From Gottfriedia luciferensis (GTDB lineage Bacteria; Bacillota; Bacilli; Bacillales; Bacillaceae_G): DNA of 64,000 nucleotides. The stretch is taken from contig NZ_MDKC01000005.1 in assembly GCF_001712755.1 (NCBI RefSeq), forward strand, positions 1 to 64,000, given 5' to 3'. Below, one piece after another: positions 19,427-29,106 of this stretch. The translations under genes and the position numbers were made by a program. Under the pieces are notes generated by a model. The model worked only from the letters and a program-made list of their open reading frames with translations, made no database searches and was not told the origin of the DNA. Within the stretch, counting starts at the first letter, position 1; every line of letters starts with the position of its first letter.

Positions 19427-19699
19427 ATGAATATTGAAAAGACAGAGAAAAAACACTTCATTGAGAATGAAGAAGGGAAAATCGTCGCTGAAATTACATT
19501 TGTACATGCTGGAGTATCAAGAGTGATCATTGATCATACTTTTGTCGATGAATCCTTGCGAGGACAAAAAATTGCCAGTAAACTTGTTGCTTCTGTTGTA
19601 GAAGAGATGAGAGAACAAGACAAAAAGATTGTGCCACTTTGTCCATTTGCTAAGGCTGAATTCGAACGCAAAAAGGAATATCAAGATATGCTTGCGTAA
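19427..19699 (+). CDS. Minimal GNAT-fold protein (YjdJ type)
   Basis: 90 residues; short N-acetyltransferase-like domain with the acetyl-CoA segment VDESLRGQKIASKLV and the C-terminal VPLCPFAKAEFERKKEYQD that typifies the YjdJ/GNAT_acetyltr_2 group. The ATG follows the ferredoxin stop by one base and its ribosome binding site (aaggatgat) lies inside that gene, which implies translational coupling. Acceptor unknown. Confidence 0.85.
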   Translation: MNIEKTEKKHFIENEEGKIVAEITFVHAGVSRVIIDHTFVDESLRGQKIASKLVASVVEEMREQDKKIVPLCPFAKAEFERKKEYQDMLA

Positions 19700-20155
19700 A
19701 TATACACATTATTAAATAGTGGTAACAATCGACCCTTTTTACATTTTTTTCTATCTATCATGTTAACATCATTACATATGAGTATCAAAAAGGGATGTAT
19801 AGAAAAGTCAGGGGAGTTAAAATGATTAATGATAGAATAAATTAGATGGACATTTAAGCATTATAATTTGGGATTCACAGCTTGGGCGTGGCTTATAGAA
19901 AGATATAAGCTATACAATGGAGCTATTAGTTTTTGCAGAATTTATTAAATATCCTTGTTCAATAACAATGCATTAGTTGTACAAAAAGAGTTGCTTCGGC
20001 AACTCTTTTTTATTGCACTAAATGTCAGGTTAGTTCAATAAGTTTTTACTTTTAATTTGTATCTTAATTAAATTAATCACAGTCAACATTCTACTTCAAC
20101 TTGAAATCGAATAACATTTTATTGATAGTTATTTTTTGCAAGGAGGGGGATATCT
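19700..20155. other. Non-coding stretch before the amine oxidase
   Basis: Roughly 450 bases. It contains an aaaggg/aggg-preceded ATG near 19821 whose frame closes at once, possibly a remnant; palindromic element 4 (about 19956-19980, ttcaataacaatgcattagttgtac); and a terminator at 19983-20012. Confidence 0.4.
19983..20012. terminator. Tetraloop terminator in accessory region
   Basis: aaaaagagttgc-ttcg-gcaactcttttt: stem closed by a UUCG tetraloop, T-tract on both strands' exits, so it may work in both directions. Confidence 0.85.
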
Positions 20156-21619
20156 TTGATTCAAAAATTACTTCTTTCAAAGGATCAAATGATATACATA
20201 ATTCAAAATGGTTTGCAAAAAACTAATTCACCAAAACATGTAACTATTATAGGGGCAGGAATATCTGGCTTAGTAGCTGCCTCACTCTTAAAAGAAGCTG
20301 GACATCAAGTTACTATTATAGAAGCAAATAACAGAATAGGGGGGAGAATTTACACAAAAAGGGAACCTTTTATTAATCATGAATATATAGATCTTGGTGC
20401 AATGCGGATACCTTCTTTTCACTATTTAGTTTTTGAATATATAAAAAAATTCAATTTACAAGTAAATGAATTTATTAATAGTACTCCTAATGATCTAATT
20501 TTCATTAATAATGTATTAACAGATGAAAAAAATTATAAAACAAATCCAGACCAATTAAAGTTTAATGTCTCCCCAAGTGAAAAAGGAAAAACAGCAACAG
20601 AGTTACTATTATTAGCAGTTGGTCCAGTAATTGATTTTATAAATCAAAATCCTGAAAAAAATTGGGAAATAGTTATTAATATGTATGATCATTATTCAAT
20701 GTATAACTTTTTAAAATATAATCCTGTTGGTGAATCATTATCAATTGAAGCAATCAACTTTATAGAAACAATGGTTGGATTAGAAGGGTTTGTTGAACTT
20801 GCATTTACTGCAATATTAAGAGAAGTTTTAGTACTTCTAACAAAGGATTTAAAACTTTATGAAATTACAGGAGGCACAGATTATCTTATTAATGGGTTTT
20901 TACCACAACTAAAAGATAATATTATTTCGAATCAAAGAGTGAAAAAAATTATACAAAATGAATCAAACGTAACGATCTATTCAGAAAATTATATACTTAA
21001 TACTGAGCATCGCCTTACAAGCGATTTTGTAATTTCAACAATTCCTTACACTTTATTGAATTTCGTAGAGTTACTTCCCTATGAGTCTGTTTCATATAAT
21101 AAGCGGAAAGTCATAAGACAGATACATTATGCAAATTCAACTAAAATAGGTCTTCAGTTTAAAACGAGATTTTGGGAAAAATATGGATTAAATGGTGGGA
21201 AAATAACTACTGATCTACCAATCAAGTTTGCGTATTTTCCTAGTCATGGTCAAGAAGCGTCAGACAACACAGGGATCATATTAGCTAGCTACACATGGGA
21301 AGACGATTCTAGTATCTGGGATAATATGACACAAGCAGAACGGATTAAAATTGCTTTGAATGATCTCTCACAAATATTTGGAAATGTGGTGTTTTCAGAG
21401 TTTTTAATTGGATATTCACATAATTGGTCTCAATTTCCTTTTTCTGGAGGAGCTTTTGTCATGTATAAACCCGACCAATTAAAAGAATTTGGTCAATATA
21501 TTGGTACACCAGAAGGGAGAATTCATTTCGCGGGATCACATTCTTCTACTACACCAGGTTGGATTCAAGGTGCGATTGAAGCAGGAGTTAGAACAGCTTA
21601 TGAAGTTAATAATAGGTAA
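20156..21619 (+). CDS. Flavin-containing amine oxidase family protein
   Basis: 487 residues from a TTG start behind aggaggggga. N-terminal FAD motif [17 protein letters not shown] followed by [10 protein letters not shown]; the C-terminal flavin contact region [20 protein letters not shown] is intact. This is the L-amino-acid oxidase/monoamine oxidase family: oxidative deamination giving hydrogen peroxide and ammonia. No signal peptide. It sits alone between palindromic elements, next to a LysE-type amino acid exporter. Substrate unknown. Confidence 0.87.
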   Translation: MIQKLLLSKDQMIYIIQNGLQKTNSPKHVTIIGAGISGLVAASLLKEAGHQVTIIEANNRIGGRIYTKREPFINHEYIDLGAMRIPSFHYLVFEYIKKFNLQVNEFINSTPNDLIFINNVLTDEKNYKTNPDQLKFNVSPSEKGKTATELLLLAVGPVIDFINQNPEKNWEIVINMYDHYSMYNFLKYNPVGESLSIEAINFIETMVGLEGFVELAFTAILREVLVLLTKDLKLYEITGGTDYLINGFLPQLKDNIISNQRVKKIIQNESNVTIYSENYILNTEHRLTSDFVISTIPYTLLNFVELLPYESVSYNKRKVIRQIHYANSTKIGLQFKTRFWEKYGLNGGKITTDLPIKFAYFPSHGQEASDNTGIILASYTWEDDSSIWDNMTQAERIKIALNDLSQIFGNVVFSEFLIGYSHNWSQFPFSGGAFVMYKPDQLKEFGQYIGTPEGRIHFAGSHSSTTPGWIQGAIEAGVRTAYEVNNR

Positions 21620-21937
21620 ATTTTTTAAACATTAAAGGATGATTTCCCCTAAAAGGTTATCTTTTATTTACTTTTAGTGGAATTATTTTTAAAAAAATTA
21701 CCGAATATTTAATCATCATTATTCAACTACCATGGGAGTACGAAATAAACTACCATTCACTGTTGTGAATCTGAGGATTCATGGATGGCTAACGCAGTGC
21801 GTTAGTTCAATAAACAAATCAGAAGTTTTTCCTTTTTATTTTGAAATTACCACAAAATAGAAAAAAATAGTTTCAAAATCATACATGATACTGTAATATC
21901 GATAAGGGCACCTTAAAAAAAGAAAGGGTGCATAAAA
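21620..21937. other. Palindrome-rich spacer
   Basis: About 320 bases holding a nested set of inverted repeats from 21722 to 21815, including CTAACGCAGTGCGTTAG at 21789-21805 (palindromic element 5) followed by ttcaataaac. No gene seen. Confidence 0.6.
21789..21805. repeat. Palindromic element 5
   Basis: CTAACGCAGTGCGTTAG, identical arms to element 3 (18928-18944), differing only at the centre. Confidence 0.8.
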
Positions 21938-22570
21938 GTGTATGGTATTATTCATTTCGAAGTATTTTTAATAACAGGAATTTTGTTAAATTTAATTCCA
22001 GGTGCAGATACGATGTATATCGTAGGTCGAAGTATTTCTCAAGGGAGAAAAGCAGGAGTATTTTCCGTTTTAGGAATCATTTCAGGCTCATTAATTCATA
22101 CGCTTTTGGTTGCGTTTGGATTATCCCTTATACTATTAAAATCTGTTTTCTTATTTAATACGATTAAGATTTTAGGTGTTATCTATTTGGTATACTTAGG
22201 GATACGTATGCTACTAGATAAATCAAATGCTGCGTTTCGAACAGCCGAAGTTGATAAATTAAATATATCCAAAGTATATGTGCAAGGTATTTTAACGAGC
22301 CTAACAAATCCCAAAGTATCTTTATTTTTTCTTTCGTTCCTTCCACAATTCATCGATACAAAGGCTTCTGGTCCGATTCCTTTTCTGATCTTAGGACTGA
22401 CCTTTACAGCAACAGGGTTGTTATGGTGTTTATTTGTTGCTTATTTTTCTTCTTATGTAACAAAGAAACTAAGAGGAAACCAGAAAATTGGAAGGGTTTT
22501 AAACAAAGTAACTGGAATAATCTTTATTGGCATGGGGATTAAGCTACTTCAAATAAAAGCTCCTAACTAA
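21938..22570 (+). CDS. LysE/RhtB-family amino acid exporter
   Basis: 210 residues, about six hydrophobic helices. The N-terminal LIPGADTMYIVGRSISQGRKAG motif region (NPGPD-like) and LTNPKVSLFFLSFLPQF identify the family, which exports amino acids or related small molecules. GTG start behind agaaaggg. Its neighbour upstream is an amine oxidase, so both may act on amino compounds, though they are not obviously in one operon. Confidence 0.87.
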   Translation: MYGIIHFEVFLITGILLNLIPGADTMYIVGRSISQGRKAGVFSVLGIISGSLIHTLLVAFGLSLILLKSVFLFNTIKILGVIYLVYLGIRMLLDKSNAAFRTAEVDKLNISKVYVQGILTSLTNPKVSLFFLSFLPQFIDTKASGPIPFLILGLTFTATGLLWCLFVAYFSSYVTKKLRGNQKIGRVLNKVTGIIFIGMGIKLLQIKAPN

Positions 22571-22906
22571 ACTTATTAAATACCTGATGCCCCCTAAAAT
22601 ATATGAGTTTATGTCGAATAAAAATATAAAGAATTCCTTCAGAAACGATATCTGAAGGAATTTTTTCATATTTGTTATGCAACTAGATGGCTGCTTCGGT
22701 AGCCTATTTATTTTACCAACTGGTAGTTTAGTTCTCAATATTAAAAGGATTTCTAGGTGATTAATTGAATATATATTTATTATTAACCAATTTTTGGAAG
22801 ATAAGATTTACTGTATTACTGTATATCAAGTAAAAGATTACTTCGTTGTAAGAATATGTTGTAATACCGGATATACCTGGCATGCATTTTCGAGAGGGGA
22901 AATTAT
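22571..22906. other. Spacer with terminator and palindromic element 6
   Basis: Holds a terminator (22631-22667) and, at about 22678-22738, caactagatggctgcttcgg followed by further arms ending in tagttctc: the hairpin GGCTGC-TTCG-GTAGCC nested in caacta...tagtt, another member of the palindrome family. Confidence 0.55.
22631..22667 (+). terminator. LysE gene terminator
   Basis: Stem gaattccttcaga...tctgaaggaatt followed by ttttt. Confidence 0.9.
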
Positions 22907-23470
22907 ATGAATCCTATTTTATTAGATGTTCCGTTACAAATAGAAACAGACAGATTAATTCTTCGAGCACCACTTCAGGCTGGTGAAGGGAATGTAGTAA
23001 ACCAAGCTATTAAGGATTCAATTAGCGAGTTAAAGCAATGGTTGCAATTATTCCAGTCAATTCCTACTGTTGAAGAAACGGAAATTCTCCTTAGAAATGC
23101 CCATATAGATTTTTTGAAAAGAGAAAGCTTTCGCTATCTTATCTATCATAAGGATACTAACGATTTTATTGGAACTGCTAGTCTTCACAGAATTAATTGG
23201 AAGGTTTCTAAATGTGAAATTGGATACTGGATTAACACGCAATTTAGTGGCAATGGGTATATGACAGAAGTAGTAAGTGAGTTAATAAACCTTGGTTTTC
23301 AACTATTCAAATTTAGAAGGGTTGAAATACGATGTGAATCTAAAAACACTAAAAGTCGTTCGATCCCTGAAAAACTAGGTTTTGAGCTTGAAGGGATATT
23401 ACGTAATGAAGATCTTTCAGCTGACGGTAAAAATCTAGTTGATACTTGTATCTATGCAAAGGTAAATTAG
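22907..23470 (+). CDS. GNAT acetyltransferase, RimJ/RimL type
   Basis: 187 residues behind gagagggga. N-terminal ETDRLILRAP and the acetyl-CoA region IGYWINTQFSGNGYMTEVVSEL, then RVEIRCESKNTKSRSIPEKLGF, are typical for the ribosomal-protein/small-molecule N-acetyltransferases. Two unusual residues: the common N-x-x-S-x-x-V segment reads NTKSRSIPEKLGF with Pro in place of the usual small residue. Acceptor unknown. Confidence 0.87.
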   Translation: MNPILLDVPLQIETDRLILRAPLQAGEGNVVNQAIKDSISELKQWLQLFQSIPTVEETEILLRNAHIDFLKRESFRYLIYHKDTNDFIGTASLHRINWKVSKCEIGYWINTQFSGNGYMTEVVSELINLGFQLFKFRRVEIRCESKNTKSRSIPEKLGFELEGILRNEDLSADGKNLVDTCIYAKVN

Positions 23471-23860
23471 ACTTAATTTTTAAAATCCCCTGCACAACTA
23501 TTACAGCGATAGTTAGATAAGAGTTCCTAGAGGTTGTCTATTTGATAGCCTTTTTTAATTTCAAAAATCAACATTTTAATTTAACAGAGCCAATAAGAAA
23601 AATAATTAATGATGAAATTATCATTTTTCTGGATGATCTTTTCATGGTTTTAAATGTTAATATGTTCGAGCAATTTTATGATTCCAATAACACTAGACAT
23701 GTTTTTTTCAGAAGTTAAAAAATTATGAGCTTAATCTTAGAAAAACAAATTCATTTGATTAATTTAGTTTAATGTTCGATATTAATTGAACTACAAACTG
23801 ATTAATAAAAACTGCTAGATTACTCTAAGTAAAGGCTATTTGATTAGGATTTATTGCATA
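23471..23860. other. Non-coding spacer leading to copy B
   Basis: A terminator lies at 23532-23556. From about 23703 (tttttcagaagtt) and again near 23814 (actgct...aagtaaagg) the sequence resembles that upstream of copy C at 48647-48736, so the repeated element may be longer than its core. Confidence 0.4.
23532..23556 (+). terminator. GNAT gene terminator
   Basis: ggttgtc/gatagcc stem with G-U pairs, then tttttt. Confidence 0.6.
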
Positions 23861-24039
23861 CTTTTTTTGATGAAAAAGTTGATTGGAATGGAGGGGTGCT
23901 CGACTCCTATTGGATTAGCGGGAAGGCTAAAGAATCTCGCCCTATGGAAAGTGAGCATCCTGTAATGGAAATCAACATCACTCTACTCCTTTTACGAAAA
24001 TTTGGTAATTTAATTGACAAAGTTGTTTTTCAACAGCGT
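23861..24039 (+). repeat. Structured interspersed element, copy B
   Basis: Near-identical to copy A except for a 29-base gap: the segment between two ggctaaag repeats (present in copy A at 64-100) has been lost, taking out the apical GC-rich part. Outer arms GTTGATT/AATCAAC are kept. A spurious frame runs through it. Confidence 0.85.
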
Positions 24040-24074
24040 GAAACTACTTTTCAATTTAGTGAAGTAGTTTTTTT
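24040..24074 (+). terminator. Terminator after copy B
   Basis: aaactactt...aagtagttt with T-tract; the stem is unrelated to those after copies A, C and D. Confidence 0.75.
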
Positions 24075-24280
24075 ATTTATTCAAAGATAGTTTATTAGAA
24101 TTTCATTAAGCATCATTAGAAACAAATTAGTAAAAAAAAATTATAAGATAATCAGTCAAATTATTACAAAAAATACTAGTTAGAATCATTTATTATTATT
24201 GAATAAATAGTTATATGTGATAATGTTAACAGTAAGGATATCTATTTAGAAATACGGCTTAAGGAGAGATTCATATTTAA

Positions 24281-24922
24281 ATGAACGTTTTTGACTTAAA
24301 GGCTTTTTTTACAGAAGAACATTTTTTACATCTCATTCAACAATACAAAGATTATGGTCCATTAGTTGGAATATCAATCCCTTTTATTGAAGCAATTTGT
24401 CCAATTTTACCTTTGGTCATTTTTGTATTTGCTAATGCTGCAGCATTTGGTCCTTTATTAGGCTTTTTATATTCATGGATTGGTTCTTGCTTAGGTTCCA
24501 TTTTACTATTCTATGTTGTTAGAAAATTTGGTCAGAAACGATTTTTTTCATTTGTAAGTAAGCATAAGAAAGTAGAATCATCAATAGGGTGGATTGAAAA
24601 AAGAGGATTTGGTCCAATTTTTATTATGTTTGCATTTCCGTTTTCACCATCTTTTTTAATAAATATAGTAGCAGGTTTGTCACGTATTAAAATATCGCAA
24701 TTCCTAATCGCATTAGTACTTGGAAAGTTTACTATGATCGCGATGATTAGTTATTTAGGGAAAGATTTAACTTCAGTGTTTCAAAAACCGATAAAAGCAT
24801 TGTACATAGGAATTTTTATATTCGTATTATGGATTGTTGGAAAAGTGATTGAGAAACGTATGGACATCAAAGAAAAAACAACAGAGAAAAAGAGTTCGTC
24901 TCAATCATCTGATGAGCAATAG
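24281..24922 (+). CDS. yhjE: VTT/DedA-family membrane protein YhjE
   Basis: 213 residues, five or so hydrophobic segments, with the SNARE-associated/VTT core: IPFIEAICPILPLVIF, then GFLYSWIGSCLGSILLFYVVRKFG and FAFPFSPSFLINIVAGLSRI. The charged C-terminus is cytoplasmic. Members move or remodel membrane lipids (DedA/TVP38). Same order yhjE-sipV as in B. subtilis; the signal peptidase gene starts 33 bases on, so cotranscription is likely. Confidence 0.87.
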   Translation: MNVFDLKAFFTEEHFLHLIQQYKDYGPLVGISIPFIEAICPILPLVIFVFANAAAFGPLLGFLYSWIGSCLGSILLFYVVRKFGQKRFFSFVSKHKKVESSIGWIEKRGFGPIFIMFAFPFSPSFLINIVAGLSRIKISQFLIALVLGKFTMIAMISYLGKDLTSVFQKPIKALYIGIFIFVLWIVGKVIEKRMDIKEKTTEKKSSSQSSDEQ

Positions 24923-24955
24923 ATCATTTGACTCAGGGAGGGTGAGAGCAGCTTT

Positions 24956-25507
24956 ATGCTAAGAAAAGAAGTATTTGACTGGGGAAAAGCGATCATTATT
25001 GGGATCGCAATTGCTTTTATTGTAAGAACGTTCTTATTTTCTACATATGTAGTTGATGGAGAATCTATGATGCCAACTTTAAAGGATGGAAACTTACTAG
25101 TTATAAATAAATTTGGATATGAAATTGGTGATATTAACAGATTTGACGTAATTGTATTCCATGCAAATAAGCAAGAAGATTATGTTAAACGTGTCATAGG
25201 TTTACCTGGAGATTCAATTGAATATAAAGATGATCAGCTTTATATTAACGATAAAAAATGGAATGAACCATATTTAAATGATTACAAGAGTTCTTTAAAA
25301 GGAACACCTTTTACAGCTGATTTTAATTTAAACGAAGTTACAGGTAAAACGAAAGTTCCACCAGGCTATGTTTTTGTTGAAGGGGACAATCGACCAAAAA
25401 GTTATGACAGTCGTTTGTTTGGATTTGTAAAAATTGATAAAATTGTAGGGAAGGTCGACCTACTTTATTGGCCACTTTCAAGTTTGAATACGAATTTTAA
25501 CAAATAA
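24956..25507 (+). CDS. sipV: Type I signal peptidase
   Basis: Removes signal peptides from exported preproteins at the outer membrane face. 183 residues with one N-terminal anchor (IIGIAIAFIVRTFLFSTYVV). Catalytic dyad: Ser in DGESMMPTL and Lys in YVKRVIGLPGDS; the GDNRPKSYDSR box is intact. ATG start behind gggagggtgag. Symbol assigned from synteny with B. subtilis yhjE-sipV-addB; sequence alone says only SipS/T/U/V type. Confidence 0.92.
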   Translation: MLRKEVFDWGKAIIIGIAIAFIVRTFLFSTYVVDGESMMPTLKDGNLLVINKFGYEIGDINRFDVIVFHANKQEDYVKRVIGLPGDSIEYKDDQLYINDKKWNEPYLNDYKSSLKGTPFTADFNLNEVTGKTKVPPGYVFVEGDNRPKSYDSRLFGFVKIDKIVGKVDLLYWPLSSLNTNFNK

Positions 25508-25530
25508 GCTCCTTATGGGGGCTTTTCTTA
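25506..25530 (+). terminator. sipV terminator
   Basis: Short stem aagctcc / gggggctt followed by ttctt; weak T-tract. Confidence 0.5.
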
Positions 25531-25599
25531 TTAGGTACACATTTAACCATTATTTACTAAATAATAACCATTATTCTAATACATTAAGGAGGAGGATAT

Positions 25600-28500
25600 A
25601 TGTCGTTTCAATTTATATTAGGGCGTGCAGGAAGTGGAAAAACGCATCACATTTTAAATGAAATTACGGATAGATTAAAGAATGAAACAAAAAATATCAT
25701 CTTTATTGTACCTGACCAAATGACCTTTCAAATGGAATATGAATTAGTTAAAAGGCAGGAAAAAAAAGCAATTATTAATTCCCAAGTTTTTAGTTTTACT
25801 CGATTAGCTTGGAAGGTTTTACAAGAAACAGGTGGAATCAGTCGGATTCATATTGGCGAAATTGGAATTTCTATGATTCTTCGAAAGATTATTGAGGAAA
25901 AGAAAGAAGAATTGAAAGTTTTTCATCACGTTGCTGATCGACAAGGATTCTATAAGGAACTAACGGGCCTTATTGCAGAGTTTAAAGGTTTTCAAGTTTC
26001 TTCAGATGAATTATCATCCGTTATTTTACAAATGGAGCAAGATTCCTCAAAGGATCATATCTTTATTCAACAAAAGATAAATGATATTCAAATAGTGTTT
26101 GATGCTTTTAATACATATATGAAAGATAAGTATCTTGATTCAGAAGACTATTTAAATTTGTTGATTCAAGAATTACCTAAAAGTGATTATATAAAAGACA
26201 GTATTATATATATTGATGGATATTATGACTTGGCACCTCAAGAGCGAAATGTAGTTGAGGAGCTAATGAGATATTGTAGTGAGGTAAATTTCTCTCTAAC
26301 AATCGACCGGCCATATGATGATTTTTTACCGCATGAATTAAATTTATTTTATAAACCAGCGCTTTTATATCAACAAATTAAAGAGATTGCTTTAAATACG
26401 AAGCAAACAATAGAGAAACCTGTTATTTGTCATCATAATTTTAGAAATCAATCGAATGATTTGAAGTATTTCGAAACGAATTTTGATAGCAGACCAGTTA
26501 AGCCTTCGTTTGAATCTGATGGAATTAAGATTATGTCGGCATCTAATCGTCGAGCCGAAGTAAATGGGATTGCGAAAGATATTATTAATAAGGTGCGTGA
26601 TCAAGGATATCGATATCGAGATATAGCCATTTTCTTAAGAAATGGAGATTCCTATTCACATTTGATTTCAACGCTTTTTCATGCGTACCAAATACCCATT
26701 TTCATAGAAGAAAAGCGTTCAATGCTAACGCATCCATTATTTACGTTTTTACAAGCTACTTTTGATATCATTCAAAAGAATTGGAGATATGAATCGGTTT
26801 TCAATGCTTATAAAACGGAGCTAGTTTATCCATTTGAAAGCAATCGTGATAAGAATCGTGAACAGCTCGAGTTATTTGAGAATTATTGCATAGCGTATGG
26901 TAAGCAAGGAAAAAGGTGGACGATTGAAGAGCCATGGAAGTATCGAAAGTATCGCTCAACTGAAGGTATTGATCGAGGAATCACAAATGAGGAGTTAGAG
27001 TTCGAAGCATTAATCAATTCAGTAAGAGATTTATTAGTAAAGCCAATTCTTACATTTCAAAGCAATCTGAAGCAAGCTAAAAATGCGAGAGAAATGTGTG
27101 TAGCCTTGTTTGAATTTGTTGAATCGCTAGATATTTCAAGGAAGCTTCAACGTTTAAAGGATGATGCTGAAAATCGATCCAATTTAATTGAAAGCAAAGA
27201 TCATGAGCAAGTTTGGAAAGGGTTTATTCAGCTTTTAGATGAATGCGTTGAATTAATTGGAGAAGAAAAACTGTCACGTAAAACATTTTTTGAAATTCTT
27301 CAAACTGGTTTTCAATCACTTGAATTTGCGAATGTTCCGGCATCATTAGATCAAGTTAACATAGCTGATTTTGATCATTCAAGACTACAAAATGTAAAGT
27401 GTGCTTATATCATTGGTGTAAATGAAGGGGTTATTCCAAGGAAGGCTAGTGAAGACGGACTATTAGGCGATACTGCCCGAGAGTTTTTACAATCATTTGG
27501 TGTGGAAGTAGCACCAACAAGTAAGCACCAATTATTTGTTGAAAATTTTAATATCTATACTGGAATTAATCGTGCAAGTCATGAGTTAATCATTAGTTAT
27601 CCATTAACAAGTGATGATGGAAAAAGTCTTGCCCCATCAAGTCTCATTCAAAGGATAAAATCGATTTTTCCAAATATACATCAAAGATTTGAAAGTGGAG
27701 ACTTAACTTTTAGTTCTGTAGAAGAACAGTTAACATCTATTACAAATTATGGTACAGCTTTAACGAATTTAGTATCTCAGCTTCAAGTTTGGTCGACTAG
27801 GGAAACTGAAACGAATATGGATTTATGGTGGACGCTTTATAATGTTTTAAGAGAAAACTCTGATTCAAAAGATAAACTGTATAAAGTAATAAGTAGCGTA
27901 ATGTATAACAATGTCGCGAAAGATCTTGGAGAAGATTTAAGTACAGAATTATATGGGGAAGAATTGAGTGGATCGGTATCACGAATTGAGCTTTTCCATC
28001 AATGCGCATATGCCCATTTTGCACGATATGGTCTTAAGCTTCAAGAACGTGAAATTTATAAGTTTGAATCATTTGATATGGGTCAATTATTCCACAGTGC
28101 TTTAACAATTATTGGAGAGAATCTTTTACAGACCGGTAAAAGCTGGAGTAGTTTAACGAATTCAGAATGTGATGAATTAGCAGCAAAAGTAGTTGATGAA
28201 ATCTCTCCAAAGTTTCAACGTGAGATTTTGCTAAGTACGAATCGATATATGTTTTTAAAGAAAAAAATGAAGGATGTTATTGCGAAAGTATCCTCAATTT
28301 TAAGTCAACAAGAGCATGCAGGTAAATTCGTTCCTATTGCTTTAGAAGTACCATTTGGTATGGGGAAACAGTTAAATTCTTATGAACTTCCGATTGATGG
28401 GAAGAGAAGAATGGTATTAAATGGCCGAATTGACCGAATTGATAAAGCAACAAGTGAAAAAGGCGATTACTTACGAATTTTGGATTATAAATCAACGAAA

Positions 28501-29106
28501 AAGGAATTAAAATTATCAGATGTATACTACGGACTTGCTTTACAGTTACTAACATATTTAGATATAGCTGTAGCAAATTCAACAACATTACTTGGAAAAC
28601 ACGCGGACCCGGCTGGTATTCTTTATTTCCATGTTCAAAATCCGATTGTTAAAGTGAAAAATAATATCGAATTTGATGAAATTCAGGATGAAATCTTTAA
28701 AAAGTTTAAAATGAATGGATTACTTTTAGAAGATCGTGAAAGTAATACGTTAATGGATGAAGCATTAATTCAAGACGGAAGCACTTCAAAAATTGTGCCG
28801 ATTAGGCTTAAAAAAACCGGAGAATACATGGCAAAGTATTCAAAAACGGTAAAGCCTGAACAATACCCAATGATGACGAATTATATAAAGCAAAAATTTA
28901 CTGAAGCTGGTCAGAAAATATACAACGGTTTTGTAGAAGCAAATCCATATCAGCAAAAGGATAAAATACCATGTACATATTGCTCGTACCAATCAGTATG
29001 TCAATTTGATGCGAATGTAAAAGGAAATGAATATCGTGTTCTACCTCCTTTAGAAGATAGCGAAGCATTACAAAAAATGATCGAGGTGGTGAATAAAGAT
29101 GAGTAA
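25600..29106 (+). CDS. addB: ATP-dependent nuclease subunit B
   Basis: Half of the AddAB helicase-nuclease that processes double-strand breaks and recognises Chi. 1168 residues, as in B. subtilis (1166). The helicase-like N-terminus begins ILGRAGSGKTHH (Walker A). The C-terminal nuclease domain has LRILDYKST, and the 4Fe-4S staple is formed by FHQCAYAHF near residue 800 and CTYCSYQSVC near 1125. ATG start behind aaggaggagg. It overlaps addA by 8 bases. Confidence 0.97.
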   Translation: MSFQFILGRAGSGKTHHILNEITDRLKNETKNIIFIVPDQMTFQMEYELVKRQEKKAIINSQVFSFTRLAWKVLQETGGISRIHIGEIGISMILRKIIEEKKEELKVFHHVADRQGFYKELTGLIAEFKGFQVSSDELSSVILQMEQDSSKDHIFIQQKINDIQIVFDAFNTYMKDKYLDSEDYLNLLIQELPKSDYIKDSIIYIDGYYDLAPQERNVVEELMRYCSEVNFSLTIDRPYDDFLPHELNLFYKPALLYQQIKEIALNTKQTIEKPVICHHNFRNQSNDLKYFETNFDSRPVKPSFESDGIKIMSASNRRAEVNGIAKDIINKVRDQGYRYRDIAIFLRNGDSYSHLISTLFHAYQIPIFIEEKRSMLTHPLFTFLQATFDIIQKNWRYESVFNAYKTELVYPFESNRDKNREQLELFENYCIAYGKQGKRWTIEEPWKYRKYRSTEGIDRGITNEELEFEALINSVRDLLVKPILTFQSNLKQAKNAREMCVALFEFVESLDISRKLQRLKDDAENRSNLIESKDHEQVWKGFIQLLDECVELIGEEKLSRKTFFEILQTGFQSLEFANVPASLDQVNIADFDHSRLQNVKCAYIIGVNEGVIPRKASEDGLLGDTAREFLQSFGVEVAPTSKHQLFVENFNIYTGINRASHELIISYPLTSDDGKSLAPSSLIQRIKSIFPNIHQRFESGDLTFSSVEEQLTSITNYGTALTNLVSQLQVWSTRETETNMDLWWTLYNVLRENSDSKDKLYKVISSVMYNNVAKDLGEDLSTELYGEELSGSVSRIELFHQCAYAHFARYGLKLQEREIYKFESFDMGQLFHSALTIIGENLLQTGKSWSSLTNSECDELAAKVVDEISPKFQREILLSTNRYMFLKKKMKDVIAKVSSILSQQEHAGKFVPIALEVPFGMGKQLNSYELPIDGKRRMVLNGRIDRIDKATSEKGDYLRILDYKSTKKELKLSDVYYGLALQLLTYLDIAVANSTTLLGKHADPAGILYFHVQNPIVKVKNNIEFDEIQDEIFKKFKMNGLLLEDRESNTLMDEALIQDGSTSKIVPIRLKKTGEYMAKYSKTVKPEQYPMMTNYIKQKFTEAGQKIYNGFVEANPYQQKDKIPCTYCSYQSVCQFDANVKGNEYRVLPPLEDSEALQKMIEVVNKDE

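Noticed and set aside
19811-19960. Short gene after the GNAT gene (ATG near 19821)
   Set aside because: Frame closes after a few codons; possible remnant but no homologous pattern was recognised.
17655-22738. Integron attC sites
   Set aside because: Arms and spacing do not fit the GTTRRRY...RYYYAAC pattern well and no integrase gene is present in the window.
23854-24090. 78-codon gene in copy B
   Set aside because: The frame arises from the 29-base deletion in the repeat; other copies have stops there.
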